From positions 1 to 23,706 of the forward strand of contig KN886682.1 in assembly GCA_000934455.1 (NCBI GenBank): 23,706 nucleotides of DNA, written 5' to 3'. Positions 10,101-22,100 of the stretch are shown in pieces (within the stretch, counting starts at the first letter, position 1; every line of letters starts with the position of its first letter). A program made the position numbers and the translations under genes. Source of the stretch: Apostichopus parvimensis (lineage: Eukaryota > Echinodermata > Holothuroidea > Aspidochirotida > Stichopodidae). Below the pieces are notes generated by a model. The model saw only the letters and a program-made list of their open reading frames with translations, ran no database searches and was not told the origin of the DNA.

Positions 10101-13100
10101 GAAACTAGGAATCAAACAGAAATGTTTTAAGTTTTCAATTGAAAATACAAAGGGAGGGAGAGTCACAAACGTGAAATGGGAGTTCGTTCCAAAGAGAAGG
10201 CGCAGCGACAGAAAAGGCACGATCGCCATAACGATTGCGGGTACGTGGACCAGGAGTTAATTGCAAATGCGCATGATAGGAAGAGCGAAGCGTAACTGTA
10301 GTTGACCGACACAAAGGAGTTAGAAGGTCAGTGATATATTGAGGGGGAAGGCCGTTGATCGCTTTGTAGGTGTGAAGTAGGATCTTAAACTGGATGCGCC
10401 GTGAGACGGGAAGTCAACGCAATGAACGGAGTACAGGGGTGATGTGATCAAACTTTTTAGTGAGTGAGACTAGGCACGCAGCAGCGTTCTGAATTCTCTA
10501 AAGGGGAGCTATATGAGAAACTGTACATGTACATGACACAAAACAAATACAAAACAATGCCGGTGATAGACATGCGTGCTTGCGCCACGCTATCTGCCCG
10601 ATTTGCCACCTTCCAAAGATGGCGGCCTGAACTGACTGTTTGTTTTTTTAGCAGCAGTGATAAGTAAACCCAGCACCGGGAAGCAAACATGATATGAAAA
10701 TAAATATATTTTCAAAATTTTTTGAAAGTTTTGAAATTTGTCAAATTGTCTGGTCGAATAATCGAATCAGAATAGTCTGCATAATTTACAGTGTTATTGT
10801 TCCTTTTATTTAGTGCATAGAAGAACATTTTTAATATGACACAAACATGGACAGCTCCACATCATTTTTGGCATCAGCGATGGAAGTGATGTATCTAGCG
10901 CATTTATTTAGTCCTGTGGTATACCTGTGATACGCTCATTGGTAACATCACAGGTGGCTTAACTTGATTAATTTTCCCTTCGACTCACTGAATTATCAAA
11001 CAAGTGGGACCCTCGCAGATATTCTATGAGGCCCATTGATGACCCCCTCACCATATAGATCATACACTTGCAATTCATACATTAGTATCATTCTTCAGTA
11101 TTCAGTCTAATGAACCACCGTGTAGGGATTTTTAGCTACAAGAAGCTTACGTACTTAAGCAATCAGAAGTCAAGGAATAACAAAGTGTTTCATTTTCAAC
11201 AGCACTTATGAGGTCAATGCACGTACTTGCGAGCAATTAGGCTTTATGTGCAGAACACAATACGAATCTTTGCAATTTGTGTAAGAATTTTTCAATTCTA
11301 GTTTGAAGTACCAGCTATATTGATGAATTCCCTGAAACCGGTTCCGCGGTTTCTCTGAAATGACTACTGGAAAGAAGTAAAACTGATTACATGATATATG
11401 AAAATAAAATAAAACTGTTAGCAAACTGCTTATCCACTAGAGAGCCTGTGTAAGAGAATGTGTTAAAGTAAGTTGGCCTGACGTTTTGATCCTAGCAGGA
11501 TCTTCTTCAAAGGCTGAATGACAAGTAACAGTAACAGAAAGGACAAAAACACGCACAGAATACAGACAGGTTAATGAGCATGGTGAACACAAAGAGATGG
11601 ATGTAAGAAGATCCTGAAGAAGATCCTGCTAGGATCGAAACGTCAGGCCAACTTACTTTTACACATTCATGATATACGGGTAAAATACTGTGGACGAGTA
11701 CTCTGTAATGCATGTCCACATCCCTTCTCTCCTCAAACAGCAATCCGGTGGTCTCCATGAGTGCTCTGAAGGTCAAGATGCAACAGAGGAAGATGTTACG
11801 ACTCTCCATCCTGAAGCGACACGTCAAGGGAGCGGACGTGGAGGGAGACTGGGTCACCATCGGTGTTATCATCTCCAAGAGTTCACCGAAGACCAGCAAG
11901 ACGGTAAGTTAATGCAGAATGGGGGAGGGGGAGGGGGATGCAGAGAGGACAATCAAGATCTCCTTGGTATTTGGAGATGACCGAGTAGTACCGTGTTGCT
12001 CGTGTGCTATTGTTTTACTACTATGCACAGATCATGTTTAAGAGCATGGGGGGGCGGGGGGGGGAGGTTGGGCCAACTCGCACAGTACGTTTGTAAAGCC
12101 GCTACCCTTATTATGACTTATTTTTATGAGTTGGGTGGACATACACTGGGGGGGGTGGGGGGACAAGGGGAATCAGAAACAATGCTGAGTAACAATAATT
12201 CTTGATGTGTGGGGACTTTAAAAGCAGTCGATACTTTTGTAAAAGCACGGCCATGCATGAATGTGATGCTGGAAAGTGGAAACGTTTACAGCAAGCAGGG
12301 ATTGAATTAATGTTCAAATTTTGCGTAGCCGTTTGAAGGCGTCTGAACATTTGTCTCCTATAATAAAATCCTATTGTTCCTGTCTGCAAACCTCTGCTAT
12401 GCATCTTTGCACTTGTAAAGCAATTTTGCATAGCATGTTTGCTACATGATGCAGGATAATTTTTATCCTGACAAGTCCTATTCAATATATTGTAACAAGC
12501 ATTGAATCATCTGCACTTTATGCAGACAGAGATTTCAATAAACAGAACAAAAAGCTGTTATCCTGTACAAGATACTGCCTTGTAACAGAGAATTGCGGTG
12601 TAGAAAATCATTGTCATTAATTACAGTCTTATTTGTAATTTGGAGAGCCCCAATGCTTTGGGACGAGTCCTATGCTTTGGGACGAAATATGTATCAACTA
12701 CATATGAATGTGAAGCATATCTTTACCCCGTTTCCAGTGTCGAGATTCCACATTTTTAATTCATTGCTATTTTTCATCATTTCCTTGCACACCTGTTTAA
12801 ATAAACCTAATTTGTTTCTTTCAGGGCAAACAATTTTCAATATGGAAATTGAATGACCTTTCAAGGAATTGTCCACTGGTAAGCTTGTTCCTCTTTGGTA
12901 AATCACACGAAGACCATTGGAAAACTATGGAAGGCACCGTTGTCGGGCTGCTCAATGCCAAGGTCATGCCTCCCAAAGATGTGAGTTACAAGTGGCACAT
13001 TCCTCCACTGTATATATATGATGCTGCTTTGGTGTGTCATTTCTGCACATTACGTATCTGTGTCGAATTATTCTTCTCCCAACCCGCAGTCATTATCACA

Positions 13101-16100
13101 TGGGTACAATCACAATGTTCTATGTATAGATTTGAAAATTCTAGTCGTGTGAGCTGCTGTTGCTATAGAGGGGATTCTCTGGGTGAATAAAAGTTTAATA
13201 AGAATGGTTTTCACTGTAGAAGGGATGGTCCAGGAATAAATTTTCTTTCTGACCTAAGTAGGAGAAATGTGTTATAAGCATCCCGGTGAAATTTGTGTTC
13301 CAGACATCAAACTCCACTGGCTTTAGCCAGTAAATAGCCTGAACTTAGAGGCCTGATTGTATGACTAACCGACACCTTTTATGAGATGTCCTTCCATTTG
13401 CTACCGCAACTGTAGATGTTCCCCCCTCCCAAAGCAGACAACTAATCAATTTGATTTTTTTTTTGGCAGGGTTCTGATGATGTTTCCCTTAGCGTTGACA
13501 ATCCTCAGAAGTTGTTAGTTTTGGGAAAATCAAAGGACATGGGATGGTGTAAAGGATCAAAGAAAGATGGAGGGCGCTGTACAATGTTTGTCAATAAGTA
13601 AGAAGAAAGTTTTCTCTGTCCTTTTTGTTGCTCTACGGTAGTGCTCGTTCTTTAGTTGTTTTTCTTTCTGGAGAGGGAGGGACGGGAATGGGTAATTATT
13701 GGCCTGGTTTTGACGTTTATCGTAGGGTACCGTTCCTAAAAAATGAAAAAACATTGATTCTGTGCAATATTCTCCTCTTTTGTTTTTTCACTTATTTGCT
13801 TGCTTATATTTTGTTTTATATCTTTTGTTGGGGACAATTAAGTGTGGAGTAGTGTCTTGGTTATATTTATACAACATCAAAATCTACCCCTTTTTTGGTT
13901 GCTGTAAATAAAAATGAATGTATGCAAAAGAAACTTGGAAAAAATTTTCCTACAATGATATCTTCATTTCATTCTTTAGATCAGAATGTGAGTGGTGTGA
14001 TTACCACATCCAATCACAGTACAAGAAGCAGTGTTCTAAACGGACAGATTTAAACACAAGGTCAGCGAGTTGTAGAATGCCATCAGCTTAAAGTTATAAT
14101 GTCACACACATTTTGTTATCTTAGTCTATTTTCATGGAAAAAATGCATGGATTCTGTTACATATAATGATAATTTGTGTCTATCTTTCTTAGATTTTGTG
14201 TGGCAAGTATAAAACAGTATATTTCATCCTTCTTAGCTATTTTTTTGTGCAATTCCATAATGTTCTAGGATGTTAACTTGTGTGTGTATCTAATTGGGGT
14301 TTTGGTTTTAGTTTTGTGTGTGTGACTTTTGCGATTGATTGCATTGTTCTTATCTCTCTTAGGTTTTGTTTCATAAAAAAAGGAGGATTTTGTTTAGTTT
14401 TACACCTAAACTTTCTTTTAAACGATGTTTAAAAATCTCTGATTAAACTTAACATGAAACCTCATATATACTGCATTTGCGTCTAGCTTACTATTTCACA
14501 CAGTAAACTCCCAATCAGGTTGTTCGAAGAAGAAATACTTCGTCACAATTTTGAGCTTGCTCAAATTCAGAGTTACTACTGCAGTATTGCACCTGTTTGT
14601 AACATTAGGCTAGGCATTACTACATAGAATATGCTGATATTTTAGGTTTTCAGTGTAAGCTCATTTGGTAGTAAGGAGGTGTAGGGCTGGGATGGGGGAG
14701 CATGTAGTAACCATAGGAACAGGGTCAAATGCTTTGCAATGTGAGCTTTATAGTAAAGAAAAAATTTCATGGTTAACTGTGATCAGTGTGGAAACAAACA
14801 GGTGGGTGTCATGGTTGCCAAGTTACCCCTTGTTTTTTGTCTTTAATTTGGCAGCTCTGTACGTTTCCAATATAAATTTCAATTAATTTTCAGCTACTCT
14901 GGACTGAACCCCACCGCTGCAATGAAGAAAGCCACCCAGAATGTAATGTATGGAGGCAAGCTGTACAACCCTACAGAGTGAGACCACTGTCTTTGTTCAT
15001 ACGTTGATAGATCGGTTGCTATGGGAACTAGGGGTCGAATTAGCTAATGGTGCAATATCTGTCATGCCCCTTTAATCAAGTATGTGTGTATGTATGTATG
15101 TATGTATGTGATCCTCCTGCAAGCAGGAACTCGCGAAGAAGCCATCATTGGCCTATCAAAGCCGCAAGCTGACCGAAGTCAGTCTCTTAGATTTATATGT
15201 AACGTCCATTATAATGAATTGTCAGCAACTCTGTAACTGGACGACATACATTAATCTTGGACTGACTCGAACTGGGAACCTTATGATTGGAAGGCACCGG
15301 CGTAAACCCCTGAGCTAACACTCCACTAAGTAGCCTATATGTTTCCCCTTAATTAATCTTGGAGAAATATGTAACTAACTGAATACTCACATTCCATTAT
15401 TTGAATGTTTTACTATAATATGCCACTTTAAAACAATACAACAAAAGGGTACTTTCGATTGTTAAATATGAAAAGGGTCTTATTCATTATTTAAATGTGT
15501 AGTTGTAATTATTGAAGAAAAGCACCTTTCAGGGTGTGGGGGATATGGGAGGGGGGTCGGAGATATCCCTAGATCCTCAATCTCTTGTTTATGACCTATC
15601 CCTTACCCACCACAATATCTTACCTCCTAGTATAAAAGTATTTAAAAGTTTGTAGTCGATAATTTGATCTATTCTCAAATTTTGTAGAAGGCTCAAACCG
15701 ATGAAGAACCCCAACAAGAAAATCGCCATGAAGAAGCTCGGCTCGATATTTGCTAACGAAATCAAGGAGGAGCTGAAACCTAAGTGTGTGACTTTACTAG
15801 GAAAGGATAAACTAGAAGAAGATACCGTTGTCAAGGTCTCAGGATCAACCAAACAGTTGTAAGTTTAATCACAGAAATATATAACGGAATAAGTCCAGCA
15901 GGTCACGTTAGGTACATCCATGTTTGACTCCAAAAATGTGACGCATGTTTCCTCAGATTCACATTGCTCCCTATTAATTTGACAGTAAAATGTTAATACA
16001 AATGGAATTGAACCAGGGACCTTCTGGTGCCAAAACATTTTCTCTACCACTAGACCATTAGGTGGAAGAAAGCTTTTGCTTGCTTTTCAAATATTTAAAG

Positions 16101-19100
16101 ATCCAGTTGTTTGGACTTTTGTTTGGACTTTTATAAAACATTTTCTCCACTAATCCTGGTCAGGGAGAGGGAAGCTAGTCAGGGGGGAAGGGGTGCCGGC
16201 GAATTCGCTTGGGAACCTTGTCAGGGGGAAGGGTGCCAGCGAATTCCCTTGGCCGCTTGGGAACCTTGTTGGGAAGGGGGCCAGCGAGGTCCTTTTCCAG
16301 CGATCACTCACAATGGACTTGAACCAAGCCGATCAGAAATGTCTAATCGCATATGGAACTACCGATTACACCATTTTGGTTCCCAATGAATAAACTTTGT
16401 TTCTTACCTTTATACTTCCACGTCCTCCAAAGAACAGAAAATTAAACGGCTCTGGCTGGACTTGAACCCTAGACATGCATTTTGTAGGAATGGAACCCTA
16501 GACAAGGAGTTTGTCCCGCTCTTCAGGCACAGAGCACTAACCACTGCGCCACTGTATCTGTTGAGAAATAATGCTTGTTTTTAATATTTAAGGTTCATAA
16601 TGGAAGGAAAGAGGTATAAGAAAAGAAAAAGGAAAACTGCCTTCACTGGGGTTTGAACCCTAGATATCAAAAAGAAGAAAGTTTGAAACTTTCAAAATGT
16701 TTCATGTTGCACTTTGTATTCATGTACATGAGATTACGTAATATGTTGATAACATGTCTTGAAGATGACCTGCTAAGAATCAAATGGAAAATTCTAAGTT
16801 TTCACTTTCTTAATGTCCGTCTGGCAGATGTCTTATTTTGATAAATCAGTTTCACTATGAGTAGTACTCAGTATGTTTGGCTAACAAAAATTTTGATCAT
16901 CACATTTGTTTTTTGAATCGTAGAAGATGGTAAACGGAAAAATGTAAAATGATACTCTCGGCCAACTTGGGCTGTCAAAGTGTCTCGTCCCCTTTACAAG
17001 TGGCTGAATCAGTGCAACTGTCTAGTGGGTAATCTAGTGGGTAATAGTCTTCTAAATTGTAAAAGAAAGCAAACAAGGAGCTAAAGCTGTGATATGGATA
17101 GTCAACCAATGTAAAGTGCAAGTTATTTTTAAGCCATTTTGCTGCCTAACTCCCACATTCAGATGTGTCTGGTTAGCGTCGTAAACTAACTGCCTTCCTG
17201 GCCGACACTCAAATGTGTTTATAGAAGATAAATCAGATCCTTGTGATAAAGATGATTGGAGTAAGTAAAATTGAGAACTGTACTGTTCTTGGTACTGAAG
17301 AACAAATTGACCCAGAGTTTTAGTTCATCCCATTCAGGCTTGTACTGTTGAATCCTTGAATTAATTACTAATTTTAATAATTATATCATCCCATTACTGT
17401 TTCTGTTTTTTTTTCGTTCCTTCTCTTCCAGCCATTCGTTACTCAGTCAACCGACGCCAGGGTCTCAAAATTTCATCAGACATATGGTGGAAGCTGAAAG
17501 ATGTAAGTCAGTCATGCAATAACACCCAAGGAAACAAGTTATTATTGGTTTGATTCTTTTGTGGGGGGGGGTGGGGAGAGGGGGAAATGAGTTTTATTTA
17601 TGTACGTTCAAACAGTTTTTTGATGATAAGCATATCCAGATGATCATAATCAAATAAAATGCAAAGCAACACTTTAATGGAGTTATTAATTGGGTTTTGC
17701 TTGGTCGCACACTACGTTAAAGGTCGAATGCCGGTCGGTCACATGAGTAACATTGCTAATAACCTAGATACACACAGCTCAAGGGTATTGAGCCAAAAGG
17801 AAACATACTGTCATCAACAATTGTGGAAAGTCAAACTACAAACCTGTTTCCTTGAAATGAAAGTTCAGTGCCGAAGTATTAGTTCACATGCTGTTGGAAA
17901 GCCCACGAACAACCAGATATCTACCAAAGCCTCCGAGGAAATTTACAAGCAAGAAGGTGGGTTTGGATGTCACCTGCAAAAAATGCAAGGTGATTGAAGC
18001 ATAGATGGTTGATAGCAACCATACAGTTGCAGTATTACAGATTATGCTGTTTAAGACCCAATGTAGCAGATGTCACCTGCAAAAAATGCAAGTTGGTTGA
18101 AGCATAGATGGTTAAAAGCAACCATCCAGTTGCAGTATTATAGATAATGCTGTTTAAGACCCAATGTAGCAGATGTCACCTGCAAAAAATGCAAGGCTAT
18201 TGAAGTATAGATGGTTAAAAGCAACCATATAGTTGCAGTATTACAGATAATGCTGTTTATGACCCAATGTAGCAGCCCGGGAAAAAGACATTTTGGACAG
18301 CAGTCTATGACGAGAAAAGCAAAGAAAAACGCCATAGATGAGGCACTATTTCTCCCAGACACTGGCCCTGATGATAGCCCTCTGGTCATGACTTTTAAAA
18401 GTTTGATATATTAAAACAAATTGTCACCTGTTTTTTCTTCAGGTTTTGTTCTTAGTTTTTCAGTACAACTTTCTTTCTTTTCTATCGTATAAAACTAAAC
18501 ATAAAGATCAGGCTTTGTTTCTTCTTTGATATCTTCAATTTTTGATAAAAATTTTGTGTTTTTACCCAAAGGAAAACATTCCCTTACTTTTTCATGATAT
18601 ATTTGATCCAATCACAAGAACAGTATACAAACAACAAAGTATGGAAACACAAAGCGGATCAGGATGTTCAATATGAATCCAAATTCCTGTAGTCTGGAGG
18701 CCTGTACACTCTTACTGTTGATTCTGTTATCCTTCTTTGCAGTTCTGATATGCTTCATTGCAACACTTGTTATGATTTTATGGTCCAGCAGAATGTTTGA
18801 GGCTTTTGGGGGGGGGGGGGGGGGGGGGGGGGGTTTGTATATGATCAAATGTTCTCCAGAGAATGTTGTACATACATACTACTACGAGGCAGAGAGAAAC
18901 ATCAATCAATGGTATCACGCTTCCATAAATGCCTGCTGTGCTTAGTCTATGTCTTAGTCCCATAGCAACCATATTTTTGTTGTTAATATATGGCCTTACA
19001 AAGCTACTAATACTGCACATGCTCAAATGTTACAAATGTTAGAGAAAAAATAAATTTGCTACCCCATGTGAAGGTAAGGGTCAACATGGCAAACATGTGA

Positions 19101-22100
19101 AGATAAATAGGGCCTTACAGGGTGTGAAGACTTGTGCACAAAGAAACGTCTCATGCGGTAATCTGGCCTAGCTTGGAATGAGGTGTAACAGAAGTGTTAG
19201 ACACCACCATCTTCACTTGCAAGCAATGGAGATGGGGCGAGTCTTCAATGCCTTTAACAAAGCTATGATTACTACACAAATGCATAAATTAGGGGGACAA
19301 AGTTGCTCACTATGTGCTACAAGTGGCAACCATGTGAAGATAAAGGACCTTACAATGCTATGAATACTGCACCACATATGCAAACTTACTATAATTTAAT
19401 CGCTTTACGATGTGTTACAAGTTGTTTCTTTGTCATGTCCATATTGGCATATCCAGCTGTGTGTTTTTTTTATCACCACCATAGGCCCCCTTTAAGAAGC
19501 TCGATTAGTGGAAAAATTTACTTCACACGGTTCAAATTTTGTGCGGAACTTGTAAGACTTCTGTTTCATGCAACTTGAGACAGTTGTAGATGTGGCAATG
19601 TCTAATGACATTTTAGATGAAAGTTTTGGAAAATTTTTATGATTATTATTATTAAATATGTATATAGTCATATTCAGATATTTTATCTCTCTCCATTGTA
19701 GTTAGGACATTCACCTCTCCGTTACAGAGGAAAATAACTTTACAAGAGAGCATCAGTTCAAGTAGTTTCCGAGTGTTTCTCGTATCATCTGTCTTGTCAG
19801 TTATATAGGTCATAAAGTATGTAGGCTCAAATAGCTTACAGAGCTGCATGTGTCGTTCCGGACTCATTAATAATCATTCAACAGAATTCTGACTTTTAAC
19901 GAGAAACGAGGCTTCATCAAAATTAGGCCAAATAAAATATAAGGAACATGACTTTTTTTTTTTTTTTTTTAAATGGTTGAAAAAGTCCTAAGCTTACATT
20001 CAGAGTAGACAAAAGAATGCTCTGATTAATTTGAAACAAATAGGCCCTACTGTATCAAGTTTAAGCAGTTTCACTGAAAAGCTCTTTCCAGTAAGTGGTT
20101 ATAATGGTCATTGGTGACTCTTAGACACAACAACTGTGTCTATCAGTGCAGCTACATATGTCTCTCACAAAACACAGTAAACAAATCAAGGGAATAAGCT
20201 AAGTTGCAACATACCACTATATATCTACAATGAGAATATTTATGCCAAAGTTAAAGGCATTGAAGACTTGCCCCAAACCGCGAGCAGCGCTCTGAAAAAG
20301 TTAACTTTCCGTTGCTTGCAAGTGACGTTTTCTGCTTTTCGCTACAAAATGCAGACAATAATGAAAAGTGATACCTTGTTATATCTTTAGCTGGACCTGA
20401 GATGTCCATCGCTGTACCGTTTGTACACTGTGCTGTGGGTATTGACCGCAGCTGTATGTACTGACTGTACACTAGTGTCTAATTACCGAAGGTAGCAAGC
20501 TGTGTGCGTGTTTTCTGGGATCGATGGTGGTGTCTAACACTTCTGTTACACCTCATTCAAAACTAGGTCAGATTACCGGCATTAGACGTTTCTTTTTGCG
20601 CGAGTCTTCACTCCCTTTAAGGTTTGTTGCTGTTTTGAAAATAACATTGTTTTTGTGAGGTGATGTTTGATGATCATCATTTGTTGAGTTAAAAAAACAA
20701 GTCCACAAATTTATGTTGTTGTGGACCAAGTGAAACATGCAAATGAATTCATTGTTTATTCATCATGACCCTAGCAACCTTAACAGAGTGCAGGAAACTT
20801 GATGTTAACTTCCAACACTCTCCTTCCTTCACAGCCCAGAATTTTGTGTCAGTAGCAGCGGCTGACTTACTCAAGGAACACCAAAAGAAAGTTTCCTCTC
20901 TGATCAACTCTCGGAAGAGGACGAAAGACGGCTCCGTCCAGAACAAGGAGAATAGCCCTGCCCCCGACGACAAAGAAAAGGAATTGAAGATCAAAGCCAA
21001 ACAAGAATTGCTGCTGGAAAAATTCAAGAAGGAATTCAAGTCGTCCCAGAAACGTGAGGACACCGACAAGGTGGAGGGAGGTCCAGTCTTGGGCTTAGAT
21101 CTCACCCCAGGGTGCAACGTCGACTTGAGCGGGGAGAGAGACTCGATCAGATTTAAGACATCCCATAGGATGACGAGGGAGGAGCTTGCCAAGGCCAAGG
21201 CGCTGGCGTTAGTGAAGAGGAAAGGACGACTTGCCAAGAAGGATCCGAACGAGACACAGAGGACGAAGAGACCACTGGACGAGAGAGCTCTGGTCGAGAT
21301 CAAGAAGAGGACGGAATTGAATCGGAAGTCATCCTCAGACGGTAGGTCAAAGTTTAGAAAATACAGGAAATAGTAGGCCATGTTTTCAGGTGACCTTGAG
21401 ATTTAAAAAGCACCTTTAGGTGACCTTTAGAAATTAAAGTGTGAGGTTCATTATTGTAAGGGGGGGGGAGTGTGGAGATGTCAAAAATGTATAGGATGAA
21501 TCTAGTGTAACTTGTATTTCATTTTCTGCATGCCATTTCTGAGATGTGATGTGATGGGTAAGTGATGTCACAGATTTCCATTAGGAGGGGTGAGAGGTGG
21601 GGGGAGTGAATTGCTTTTAAAATTTGGCACTTTTACACTTTTGCACAGTTCTACTTTAATATGAATATGTAGACCAAATTCATTAGTGTTTTGGAGACTT
21701 CACGACCCAATTAAGAGTAAAGTTGGCACCTAACTCAATTCAGGTAAGATCAATAGAGTGGAAAGCAAAAATCATTTTGTCGACAATGTGTTCTGCCAAG
21801 ACCTTAATCATCGATATCAATATCTCAAATGAAAAAAGGCAGGAATTGATTGAGAATTCCAACAAATTGCATTACGTCTCTTTCATCAATACAAAAAAAA
21901 AAAAAAATTGTGTTCATGTATCGACTGATTCTATTTTTTTGAGATATGGATCATAATTAATACAAACCTGAATGATTTTTTAAATTTTCTTAGTTGGACA
22001 CAATGAGTCTCCAACTTACAAGACATGTATTACGAGATTCTCCTTGGAACCAAATAGAGAGACTGGAAAATGCAGTCATATGGTCCTAGTGTCATATGGT

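Noticed and set aside
9952..10260. 102-codon + strand frame in intron 7
   Set aside because: It is antisense to the LINE ORF2 relic and includes a TAA microsatellite, so it is not a gene.
16111..16393. Two overlapping + strand frames rich in Gly, Glu and Trp
   Set aside because: They arise from the imperfect tandem repeat at 16172-16300 and the tRNA-like module T2.
15999..16556. Functional tRNA genes
   Set aside because: A and B boxes are present, but stems are imperfect and one module has an internal duplication. SINE heads explain them better.
20251..20472. 73-codon minus-strand frame
   Set aside because: It lies wholly inside the TTAA-type MITE. A transposase would be far longer and carry catalytic motifs; none are seen.
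20749..21381. 210-codon minus-strand frame opposite mcm10 exon 15
   Set aside because: It is the antisense shadow of a real exon; the + strand frame aligns with MCM10 blocks and joins neighbours in phase.
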